A stretch of DNA of 5,653 bases from the NCBI GenBank assembly GCA_035293245.1, contig DATDOO010000248.1, positions 1 through 5,653 of the forward strand, given 5' to 3'. The stretch's first letter is position 1; every line of letters begins with the position of its first letter. Positions 1 through 5,653 of this stretch are shown here, piece by piece. This DNA comes from DATDOO01 sp035293245 (GTDB lineage: Bacteria > Pseudomonadota > Gammaproteobacteria > Methylococcales > Methylococcaceae). Below the pieces are notes generated by a model. It saw only the letters and a list, made by a program, of their open reading frames with translations. It ran no database searches and was not told the DNA's origin. Made by a program: the position numbers and the translations under genes.

Positions 1-80
1 TGGACAACCTGGGCGACACCTCCACCCTGGCCGATCCCGGCGCGGTGGCGGAACTGGTTGCCCACCGGCTCAATCGCTGA
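1..80 (+). CDS. C-terminal end of an unidentified upstream protein (5' truncated)
   Basis: An open frame enters from the left edge and ends at the TGA at 78-80. It encodes about 25 residues, finishing in AELVAHRLNR. The end is an Ala/Leu/Val-rich, probably helical tail with no recognisable motif, so I cannot assign a family. The frame is supported by GC-rich third positions and by the tight junction with the next gene, whose ATG lies 10 bases after this stop. That spacing suggests the two genes form an operon. It is too short to say more. Confidence 0.6.
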   Translation, partial: DNLGDTSTLADPGAVAELVAHRLNR

Positions 81-90
81 TTGGCTATTT

Positions 91-3000
91 ATGCTTTCCC
101 CCGCCAGGCTATTGAAGCAAAACCTTCCCTGGCTTTTCGGCCGGGAGGTAAAGCACCCGTTCCTGCGGCGGTTTTTGCTTTATGTGTTTTTGCCCATGGC
201 GCTGCTGCTGGGTACGTACACGCTGGCCGGTTTTGCGCTGCTGCCGGCACTGGCCGAGCGCAAGCTTCCGGCGCTGGTTCAGGAAAAAACCGGCGCCAAA
301 CTGACGCTGGGCGCGGTGCGTTTCAATCCGTTCCGCTTCATCCTGGAGGCGGACGGCATCCGCCTGCTGGATGCGGTCGACCGGCCGCTGCTCAGCCTGG
401 AAAAGCTTTATGTGGACGCCAGCCTGACGGACAGCCTGGCCGCACGGCGTCCGCTGATCCGCAAAATCCGCCTCGGCACGCCTGAGGTTCACTGGCAACG
501 CCTGACGGACGGCGCCAGTAATTTTTCCCGCCTGTTCGAGAGCTTTCCGGCCGGCGAATCGGAAAGCACTCCGCCCCGGATCGACCGCCTGTTGCTGGAG
601 AAAGGCGCGCTGGAGTTCGTGGACGAGGCGCGCCATCAGACCATCGCGCTGCGGGAACTGGAATTCGATGCCGAGAATCTCCTGGCCGAAGCGGGAGCAG
701 CCGCGCCGTTCACGCTCAAGGCGCTGTCCGCCGAAGGCGAAACGCTGGATGTGCACGGAACCGTGCAACTCGATCCGTGGGCGCTGCACGGCGACGGGCG
801 GCTGGACCAGTTCAAGCTGCCGTTCTGGTGGCGTTATTTCGGCGGCGCGGAGGGGTTGGCGCTGGAAAGCGGCGCGCTGGCGCTGGATACGCCGTTTTCC
901 TGGACTAGCGGCGAGAAGCCGGCCTGGTCTCTGGGGCCGGGCCGCTTGCGCTTGAGCGGGATCAGGCTGAACGATGCAACGAAAAACCCATTGCTGGAGG
1001 CGGCGGAGCTGAACACCGATGGGCTGGCCGTGGACGGCGCGGCGCGGCGCGTCGACGCCGCCCGGCTTACGGCGCGGGGCCTCCGCGCCCAGGCTTGGCG
1101 GAGTGCGACAGGGTTCCATTTCGGGCGCGGTGCCGCGGACGCGGTCCCTGTTCACGAAGACAGGCAGGAACCGGCAGCAGCTTCGCATAGCCCCGAGCCC
1201 GGCGGGGCGGAGCCCCAGGACGTAGCCCAGCCGACTGCTTCCGCCGACCAGCCGGCTCCGCCGGCCGCGGAATCCATCCCTCATTCACAATCCGCCTGGA
1301 GCTATCGCGCCGCCGCTGCCGAGGTTGCGGACAGCAGCGTGATTTTCGAAGACCGGACGGTTTCCGCCCCGGTGCGGGTGGAGCTTTCCGGCGTGCACGT
1401 GACCACCGGCGCAGTGGACAGCGCTGCCGACGCGCCCATCGCGCTGGAACTGTCCGGCGCTTTCAACCGGGAAGGCCGCGTCGCCCTGCAAGGCGAAGTG
1501 ACGCCGCGTCCCCTGGCCGCGCATTTGAAAATCGAGGTCGCCCAGATCGCCTTGCCGCCGTTCCGGCCCTGGCTGGAGCGCTGGATGCGCCTGGAGTTGC
1601 AGGACGGCGCCTTGCGCGTCGCCGGAGAGCTGGATTACCGCCAGGTCGACGGCGCGCCGCAGACCCGTTTCAGCGGCGAAATGGGCGTCGTGGGTCTGCG
1701 CGCGGTGGAAACGGGCCAGGAAAAAGAATTGCTGGCCTGGAAAGACCTGTCGCTCAAGGGCGTCGACCTGGCGTTCCCTTCCGGCGGGCTGCGCGTTGCA
1801 GCGGTCGAAGCCGAACGGCCTTACGCGCGCGTCATTATCAACGCCGACAAGACCCTCAACTGGGCCGACACGTTCGGGGTCCAGGCCCCCGGCTCCAAAA
1901 CGGCCGCCAAAGCCAAGGGGGAAGGGGCGGGCGGCTTTCCGGTGGACATCGGCACCATCCGCATCCGCGAGGGACTGGCGGATTTCGCCGACCTGACCCT
2001 CAAGCCCAACTTCGTCACCAGCATCCACGGGCTGAACGGCGCGATCAAGGATTTGTCCTCCTCGCCTTCCGCCCGTGCCCGCGTTTTGCTGGAAGGCCAG
2101 GTGGAGCGCTACTCCCCGGTGCGCATCCAGGGCCTGGTCAATCCGTTCCGCGCTTCCGCCTTTTCCGACATCGAAATGAAGTTCCAGAACGTGGATCTGA
2201 CCCGGCTTTCGCCCTATTCGGGCAAATTCGCCGGCTACCGCATCGAGAAGGGCAAGATGTCCCTGAATCTGCATTACCTGCTGCAGAATCGCCAGTTGGA
2301 TGCGGAAAACCAGATCGTGCTCAACCACCTTACCCTCGGGGAGCAGGTGCCGAGCAAGGATGCCACCAGCCTGCCGCTACGCCTGGCCGTGGCGCTGCTC
2401 AAGGACGCCGACGGCAACATCGACATCGACCTGCCGATCCGCGGCAATCTCGACGATCCCCAGTTCAGCCTGGGCGGGCTGTATGGCAAGGCGGTCGTGC
2501 AACTGATCAGTAAACTGGTCGCTTCGCCGTTCACGGTGTTCGGCAACCTGCTGGAAGGTGCCCCCGAAGAATACGGCTACATCGTTTTCAAGCCCGGCCG
2601 AGCAAAGCTGCCGGAAGCCCGGAAGGAGAAGCTCGAGAAACTGGCCCTGGCGATGAAAACCCGCGAGGATCTCAACCTGGAGATCAGGGGCGTGGCCCAC
2701 GCCGAACAGGACCGGCTGGCGCTGGCCGAACGCAGGCTGGACAAGGCCATCCGCCAGCAATGGCGCGCGGAGCAGCGCGCCAAGGGAAAGAATCCCTCCA
2801 AAAGCTCGAAGCTGGTGGTGCCCGAAGACGATGCGCAGCGTATCCTGACGCAACTGTTTCGCGCCGCGAGCGGGGAAAACGGCTCGCCGCCCGATGGGCA
2901 TCCGAGCGAGGCATTTCTCGCTTACGCGCGGAAGGTGGTGGTGGACAAGACCGTGATCGACGAAGCGGAACTGCGGCTCCTGGCGCAAAAGCGCGGCGAA

Positions 3001-3126
3001 GCGGTGCGGAATTTTCTGGTGCAAGGCGCCGGTTTGCCCGAGCAGCGGATTTTTCTCCTGGACGTGCAGGTGGTCAGCCAGCCCGACCAGGAAGCGAAGA
3101 CTTTGCTCATGCTGAACGGTTCTTGA
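91..3126 (+). CDS. DUF748 domain-containing AsmA-like envelope protein
   Basis: This is a protein of 1011 residues counted from the ATG at 91. A basic N-terminus is followed by one hydrophobic segment (about residues 28-52, FLLYVFLPMALLLG...), consistent with an uncleaved inner-membrane anchor and a large periplasmic body. Residues about 68-94 (KLTLGAVRFNPFRF) and 134-148 (VHWQRLTDGASNFSRL) match the start of DUF748/AsmA-like proteins. An Ala/Pro-rich linker spans about 347-404. A second AsmA-like repeat carries YARVIINADKTLNW near 578. The best-conserved DUF748 core is about 616-820 (for example SPYSGKFAGYRIEKGKMSL and DIDLPIRGNLDDPQFSLGG). The C-terminus has OmpA-like halves at 829-870 and 959-995. 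Known of the group: AsmA-like/TamB-like proteins are implicated in phospholipid transport between the two membranes and in envelope integrity; the role of DUF748 members is largely undefined. ATG 91 was chosen because it follows the upstream stop; a TTG at 58 would add 11 residues and overlap that gene. Neither start has a convincing Shine-Dalgarno site, although GGCGGA precedes 58. Confidence 0.9.
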   Translation: MLSPARLLKQNLPWLFGREVKHPFLRRFLLYVFLPMALLLGTYTLAGFALLPALAERKLPALVQEKTGAKLTLGAVRFNPFRFILEADGIRLLDAVDRPLLSLEKLYVDASLTDSLAARRPLIRKIRLGTPEVHWQRLTDGASNFSRLFESFPAGESESTPPRIDRLLLEKGALEFVDEARHQTIALRELEFDAENLLAEAGAAAPFTLKALSAEGETLDVHGTVQLDPWALHGDGRLDQFKLPFWWRYFGGAEGLALESGALALDTPFSWTSGEKPAWSLGPGRLRLSGIRLNDATKNPLLEAAELNTDGLAVDGAARRVDAARLTARGLRAQAWRSATGFHFGRGAADAVPVHEDRQEPAAASHSPEPGGAEPQDVAQPTASADQPAPPAAESIPHSQSAWSYRAAAAEVADSSVIFEDRTVSAPVRVELSGVHVTTGAVDSAADAPIALELSGAFNREGRVALQGEVTPRPLAAHLKIEVAQIALPPFRPWLERWMRLELQDGALRVAGELDYRQVDGAPQTRFSGEMGVVGLRAVETGQEKELLAWKDLSLKGVDLAFPSGGLRVAAVEAERPYARVIINADKTLNWADTFGVQAPGSKTAAKAKGEGAGGFPVDIGTIRIREGLADFADLTLKPNFVTSIHGLNGAIKDLSSSPSARARVLLEGQVERYSPVRIQGLVNPFRASAFSDIEMKFQNVDLTRLSPYSGKFAGYRIEKGKMSLNLHYLLQNRQLDAENQIVLNHLTLGEQVPSKDATSLPLRLAVALLKDADGNIDIDLPIRGNLDDPQFSLGGLYGKAVVQLISKLVASPFTVFGNLLEGAPEEYGYIVFKPGRAKLPEARKEKLEKLALAMKTREDLNLEIRGVAHAEQDRLALAERRLDKAIRQQWRAEQRAKGKNPSKSSKLVVPEDDAQRILTQLFRAASGENGSPPDGHPSEAFLAYARKVVVDKTVIDEAELRLLAQKRGEAVRNFLVQGAGLPEQRIFLLDVQVVSQPDQEAKTLLMLNGS
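1071..1216. repeat. Cluster of short inverted repeats in the DUF748 linker
   Basis: Within the region encoding the variable linker there are several perfect short inverted pairs: GGCGCGG 1071-1077 with CCGCGCC 1083-1089; CTCCGC 1081-1086 with GCGGAG 1098-1103; ACAGGG 1108-1113 with CCCTGT 1146-1151; GGTTCC 1112-1117 with GGAACC 1167-1172; CCTGT 1147-1151 with ACAGG 1160-1164; and GGGGC 1204-1208 with GCCCC 1212-1216. The reading frame stays open throughout. This could be a repeat element captured in frame, or simply chance in GC-rich DNA. I cannot decide between these without a genome comparison. Confidence 0.3.
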
Positions 3127-3209
3127 GAGGGACCAGGGACAAGAATCAAGGGCTGCTTCCGGAAGCCGCGTTCCTTCTAGCCCCTGGTCCCTAGCCTCTC
3201 GTCCCTCGA
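3125..3209. repeat. Intergenic heptamer repeat with inverted arms and central palindrome
   Basis: Four consecutive seven-base units of the form CCCTNGN lie at 3182-3209: CCCTGGT, CCCTAGC, CTCTCGT (one change) and CCCTCGA. Two units of the opposite orientation lie at 3129-3142: GGGACCA and GGGACAA. AGGGACCAGGG (3128-3138) is the exact reverse complement of CCCTGGTCCCT (3182-3192). GAGAGG (3125-3130) can also pair with CCTCTC (3195-3200), giving a longer bulged stem. Between the arms is a perfect 12-base palindrome, GCTTCCGGAAGC (3155-3166). The block starts inside the stop codon of the DUF748 gene. There is no T-run after it, so it is not a classic intrinsic terminator, though the transcript could fold. 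It resembles dispersed intergenic repeats; its copy number elsewhere is unknown here. Confidence 0.65.
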
Positions 3210-3249
3210 AGGAGCTGGCTGACACACGTTGCTAACAAGGTAAGTTTAC

Positions 3250-3255
3250 AAGGAG
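3250..3255 (+). promoter_or_regulatory. Strong ribosome binding site of the GAF-GAF-HD-GYP gene
   Basis: AAGGAG lies seven bases before the ATG at 3263. It is the best Shine-Dalgarno match before any gene upstream of the IS element and fixes the start of the phosphodiesterase gene. No convincing -35/-10 pair was found in the 136-base spacer, so whether this gene has its own promoter is undecided. Confidence 0.85.
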
Positions 3256-3262
3256 ACACACC

Positions 3263-5434
3263 ATGACTCGTCCCGAAGACCTGCAGCGCTTGGACAAGCT
3301 GATCGAGATCGGCATCGCGCTGTCCGCCGAATCCAACCCCGCCCTTTTGCTGGAGCGCATCCTCGACAGCGCGCAGGAACTGGCGCACGCCGACGGCGGG
3401 ACGCTGTACACGGTGGGCGACAACAAGGTCTCCGTACAGATTCTGCACAACGACTCCCTCAGAATCCGCATGGGGGGTTCGGCGCCCGAGCAGGCCAATC
3501 TCCCGGATATCCCGCTGTTTCACCCGGACGGTTCGCCCAATCTCAACAACGTCGTCACCTGCGCGGTGCACGAAAACACCACGGTGAACGTCGCCGACTG
3601 TTACGCGCCGGGCAACCGTTTCGACTTCTCCGGCGCCCGGCGCATGGACCGGCAGCACGGCTATCATTCGGTTTCCTTCCTGACCGTGCCATTACGCAAC
3701 CACGAACTGGAAATCATCGGCGGTTTGCAACTCATCAACGCGCTGGACCCCGTCACCCGCCAGCCGGTGCCGTTCGATACCATCACCCAGCGCCTCATCG
3801 AGGCGCTCGCTTCGCAGGCGGCCATCACCCTGACCCGGGAACAGCTCATCAAGCGCCTGGAACGGCTGGTGGACATCGGCATCGCCCTGTCTTCGGAAAC
3901 CAGCCCCGTGCGCCTGCTGGAACTGATTCTCGACAGCGCCCGAGCCCTGTCGCACGCCGACGGCGGTACGCTCTATGCCGTGCAGGAAAGCGCGGTGACC
4001 ATCCAGATCCTGCACAACGAGTCCTTAGGCATGAAACTGGGCGGCACGGCGGGGGACGCGTCGTCCCTGCCGACCATTCCGCTGTACCGGCCGGACGGTT
4101 CGGCCAATCTCAACAACGTCATCTCCTACGCCATCCACAAGGGGACGACGGTCAACATCGAGGACTCCTACAGCCCGCACGACGAGTTCGATTTCTCCGG
4201 AACCGAGGCTTTCGACCGCCAGACCGGCTACCGGTCGGTCTCGTTCCTGACCGTGCCGTTGCGCGACCACGAAGACGAAATCGTCGGCGCCCTGCAGCTC
4301 ATCAACGCGCAGGACCCCATTTCCCGCAAGGTCGTGCCCTTCGACGCCACCACGCAGCGCTTCGTCGAGGCGCTGGCTTCCCAGGCCGCCATCGCCCTGA
4401 CCAAGGAGCACCTCATCAGCGGCATGAAAAAGCTGTTCGAGGCGTTGACGCGGCTGATCGCCGACGCCATCGACAAGAAATCGCCCTACACGGGCGGCCA
4501 CTGCCGGCGCGTGCCGGAACTCACCATGCTGCTCGCCGACGCCACGCACGCGGAAACCGACGGGCCGTTCAAGGAATTCCAGATGACGGAGCGCGACCGC
4601 TACGAACTGGAAATCGCCGGCTGGCTGCACGACTGCGGCAAGATCGCCACCCCCGAATACGTCATGGACAAGGCCACCAAGCTGGAGTGCGTCTTCGACC
4701 GCATCCAGCTCGTGGACGCCCGCTTCGAAATTCTCAAGCGCGAAGCGGAAATCGCCTGGCTCAAGCAGCGTTACCTGAACGGCAACGCGCCGGAACAGCC
4801 GTCCGTGACCTCGGCCGACCTGGCGCAGACCCTGCGCGAACTGGACGAGGAGCGCGATTTCTTACGCCGCGCCAACACCGGCGGGGAATTCATGACCGAT
4901 GCGGACCAGGCGCGCGTGCGCAGCATCGGCCGCCGGGAATGGCTCTGCGACGGTCAGCGCCGCCCTCTGCTGAGCGAAAACGAAGTGCTCAATCTGTCCA
5001 TCTCGCGCGGCACTCTCAATGACGTGGAGCGCAAGAAGATCAACGAACACATCGAAATCACCATCGACCTGCTGAACGCGCTGCCGTATCCCAGACACCT
5101 GCGCCACGTCCCCGAGTACGCCGGCGGTCACCACGAGCGCATGGACGGCAAAGGCTATCCCAAGGGCCTGACCCGGGAAGAAATGTCGGTGCAGGCGCGC
5201 ATCATGGGCATCGCCGACATCTTCGAAGCCCTCACCGCCCGCGACCGCCCTTACAAATCCGGCAAGACGCTGTCGGAAAGCCTGAAAATCATGGCCAAGA
5301 TGAAACGCGAAGGCCACATCGACCCCGACCTGTTCGACGTGTTCGTCCGGGAAAAAGTCTACCTGCGCTATGCCGAACGTTTCCTGAACCCGGAGCAGAT
5401 CGACGCGGTGGATGAGGGGGCGTTATTGGGTTGA
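3263..5434 (+). CDS. GAF-GAF-HD-GYP protein, probable cyclic-di-GMP phosphodiesterase
   Basis: This is a 723-residue protein with no signal peptide or membrane segment, so it should be cytoplasmic. Two GAF sensor domains cover about residues 10-198 and 199-387. They are followed by a helical connector and an HD-GYP domain from about 395 to the end. Expected metal ligands are visible: H413 (TGGH), H456-D457 in LHDCGK with K460, H596 (INEH), H623-H624 in HHERMDGKGYP, and D652 in ADIFEALTARDRPYK. The GYP signature is complete (G631-Y632-P633). HD-GYP enzymes hydrolyse cyclic-di-GMP to pGpG and GMP, lowering the second messenger that promotes biofilm over motility; activity here is inferred from motifs. 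The HD and GYP halves are separated by about 108 extra residues (475-583), as in a widespread HD-GYP subgroup with similar flanking sequence (LSENEVLNLSISRGTL). The GAF ligand is unknown; the classic cyclic-nucleotide NKFDE motif is not evident. The ATG is fixed by AAGGAG seven bases upstream. No partner cyclase or response regulator is in the window. Confidence 0.93.
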   Translation: MTRPEDLQRLDKLIEIGIALSAESNPALLLERILDSAQELAHADGGTLYTVGDNKVSVQILHNDSLRIRMGGSAPEQANLPDIPLFHPDGSPNLNNVVTCAVHENTTVNVADCYAPGNRFDFSGARRMDRQHGYHSVSFLTVPLRNHELEIIGGLQLINALDPVTRQPVPFDTITQRLIEALASQAAITLTREQLIKRLERLVDIGIALSSETSPVRLLELILDSARALSHADGGTLYAVQESAVTIQILHNESLGMKLGGTAGDASSLPTIPLYRPDGSANLNNVISYAIHKGTTVNIEDSYSPHDEFDFSGTEAFDRQTGYRSVSFLTVPLRDHEDEIVGALQLINAQDPISRKVVPFDATTQRFVEALASQAAIALTKEHLISGMKKLFEALTRLIADAIDKKSPYTGGHCRRVPELTMLLADATHAETDGPFKEFQMTERDRYELEIAGWLHDCGKIATPEYVMDKATKLECVFDRIQLVDARFEILKREAEIAWLKQRYLNGNAPEQPSVTSADLAQTLRELDEERDFLRRANTGGEFMTDADQARVRSIGRREWLCDGQRRPLLSENEVLNLSISRGTLNDVERKKINEHIEITIDLLNALPYPRHLRHVPEYAGGHHERMDGKGYPKGLTREEMSVQARIMGIADIFEALTARDRPYKSGKTLSESLKIMAKMKREGHIDPDLFDVFVREKVYLRYAERFLNPEQIDAVDEGALLG
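3290..4423 (+). repeat. Tandem duplication encoding the two GAF domains
   Basis: Two head-to-tail copies, 3290-3856 and 3857-4423, are offset by exactly 567 bases (189 codons), with no gap needed over the aligned stretch. By hand alignment about 117 of 191 residues are identical (roughly 60 percent). Blocks such as HADGGTLY, SVSFLTVPLR, LQLIN and EALASQAAI are shared. The pattern indicates an internal gene duplication after which both copies stayed under similar constraint. Confidence 0.85.
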
Positions 5435-5531
5435 GATCGCCCGCCTGGTTTTCTTTCATGTTGTCTGCCTTTCCTCGCCGTCGTCGATGTGTCGAGGGCG
5501 ATACTTTATGTAAATCTGATAATCCTCTAGC

Positions 5532-5589
5532 CAGCCTCCTCGGGCCGGTGGTAACACTGGCCTGGGTGAATCGAGAAACGAGGAGGCTG
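5532..5589 (+). promoter_or_regulatory. Inverted repeat and GUAA hairpin covering the transposase ribosome binding site
   Basis: CAGCCTCCTCG (5532-5542) is the exact reverse complement of CGAGGAGGCTG (5579-5589). Directly inside the left arm is a second hairpin, GGCCGGTG (5543-5550) with CACTGGCC (5555-5562). It pairs over eight positions with one G-U, closed by GTAA, a GNRA-type tetraloop in RNA. The right outer arm contains the Shine-Dalgarno sequence AGGAGG (5581-5586), five bases before the ATG at 5592. In a transcript reading in from outside, the stem would hide this site and limit transposase translation. The same structure could also be part of a bridge RNA, which IS110 elements encode in a non-coding end. 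Both roles are inferred; the pairing itself is plain in the sequence. Confidence 0.6.
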
Positions 5590-5591
5590 TC

Positions 5592-5653
5592 ATGGCACTT
5601 TATTGCGGAATTGATCTGCATTCCAACAACCACGTGGTGGTGGTTATCGACGA
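5592..5653 (+). CDS. IS110-family transposase (recombinase), N-terminal fragment cut by the window edge
   Basis: The ATG at 5592 opens a frame encoding MALYCGIDLHSNNHVVVVID before the window ends. The pattern YCGIDLHS followed by a hydrophobic beta strand is the first strand of the RuvC-like DEDD domain of IS110-family recombinases. D8 in GID is the expected first catalytic acidic residue. Full-length members are about 300-450 residues, so more than nine tenths lies beyond the window. AGGAGG five bases upstream supports the start. These enzymes work with a structured non-coding (bridge) RNA that pairs with target and donor DNA. Whether it belongs to the IS110 or the IS1111 subgroup cannot be decided from this fragment, nor whether the gene is intact. 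Confidence 0.85.
   Translation, partial: MALYCGIDLHSNNHVVVVID

Larger units (their letters stand above)
5503..5653 (+). mobile_element. Left part of an IS110-family insertion sequence (right end outside window)
   Basis: The transposase start at 5592 identifies an IS110-family element in + orientation. Its left boundary is not determined. IS110 elements usually lack clear terminal inverted repeats and make no obvious target duplication, so the edge cannot be read from one end. It must lie after the intact HD-GYP stop at 5434. I place it tentatively after 5502, where the sequence changes to the more AT-rich TACTTTATGTAAATCTGATA. The true edge may be anywhere in about 5435-5531. Confidence 0.6.

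Noticed and set aside
58..90. TTG at 58 as start of the DUF748 gene
   Set aside because: It would overlap the upstream coding end by 23 bases. The ATG at 91 fits the operon junction better. It is kept as an alternative because GGCGGA lies just upstream of 58.
1060..1300. Frameshift pair in the DUF748 gene suggested by the unusual linker sequence
   Set aside because: The frame stays open and resumes AsmA-like sequence (WSYRAAAAEV...) without needing a shift. Variable Ala/Pro linkers are usual at this place in the family.
3125..3209. CRISPR-like array from the seven-base repeats
   Set aside because: Units are seven bases with no spacers of regular length, and no cas genes are present.
109..3225. 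Long minus-strand open frames (109-1284, 1285-2328, 2377-3225) opposite the DUF748 gene
   Set aside because: They encode Arg/Gln/Gly-rich low-complexity sequence with no domain, lack ribosome binding sites, and arise because few stops occur opposite GC-rich codons. The + strand frame has clear DUF748 homology throughout.
5418..5456. Intrinsic terminator after the HD-GYP gene: GGGCG (5418-5422) with CGCCC (5438-5442), then a T-rich stretch
   Set aside because: The stem is only five pairs with a 15-base loop and overlaps the last codons, and the T-run is interrupted and starts several bases later. Too weak to annotate.
5518..5523. GATAAT as -10 box of a transposase promoter
   Set aside because: No -35 match is found 16-18 bases upstream in this arrangement. 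A -35 could be supplied by the other end in a circular IS intermediate, but that end is not in the window.
3191..5633. Minus-strand open frames opposite the GAF-GAF-HD-GYP gene and across the IS end (for example 3191-3667, 4025-4630, 4862-5317, 5289-5633)
   Set aside because: They are shadows of the + strand gene; similar shadow peptides recur because the GAF region is duplicated. None shows a family motif.

Overview
This window is GC-rich and almost entirely coding on the + strand. The genes, the codon bias towards G/C in third positions, the strong Shine-Dalgarno site and the protein families (DUF748/AsmA-like, HD-GYP, IS110) point to a Gram-negative proteobacterium, probably beta or gamma. 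I cannot place it more precisely from sequence alone.

Layout: (1) bases 1-80 are the last codons of an unidentified upstream gene. (2) Bases 91-3126 encode a large membrane-anchored, mostly periplasmic DUF748 protein of the AsmA-like group. It has an Ala/Pro-rich central linker and an OmpA-like C-terminal end interrupted by an insertion. (3) Bases 3127-3262 are a spacer holding heptamer repeats (CCCTNGN) in opposite orientations around a short palindrome. (4) Bases 3263-5434 encode a soluble signalling protein with two near-identical-length GAF domains (tandem duplication, period exactly 189 codons) and a C-terminal HD-GYP phosphodiesterase domain with the metal-site and GYP motifs intact. 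(5) Bases 5435-5591 are a 157-base non-coding stretch rich in inverted repeats. (6) From 5592 an IS110-family transposase begins and runs off the window.

The DUF748 gene starts 10 bases after the upstream stop and is probably co-transcribed with that gene. The GAF-GAF-HD-GYP gene is separated by the repeat-bearing spacer and has its own strong ribosome binding site, so it may be a separate unit. A functional link between envelope lipid homeostasis and cyclic-di-GMP turnover is possible but not shown by the sequence. The IS110 element appears to have inserted downstream of the HD-GYP gene without damaging it.

I see no wholly new system. The most interesting part is the left end of the IS110 element: its 5' non-coding region could encode a bridge RNA (known for this family), and an 11-bp inverted repeat there would hide the transposase ribosome binding site. 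Second are the intergenic heptamer repeat and the repeat-like GC-rich insert in the DUF748 linker.
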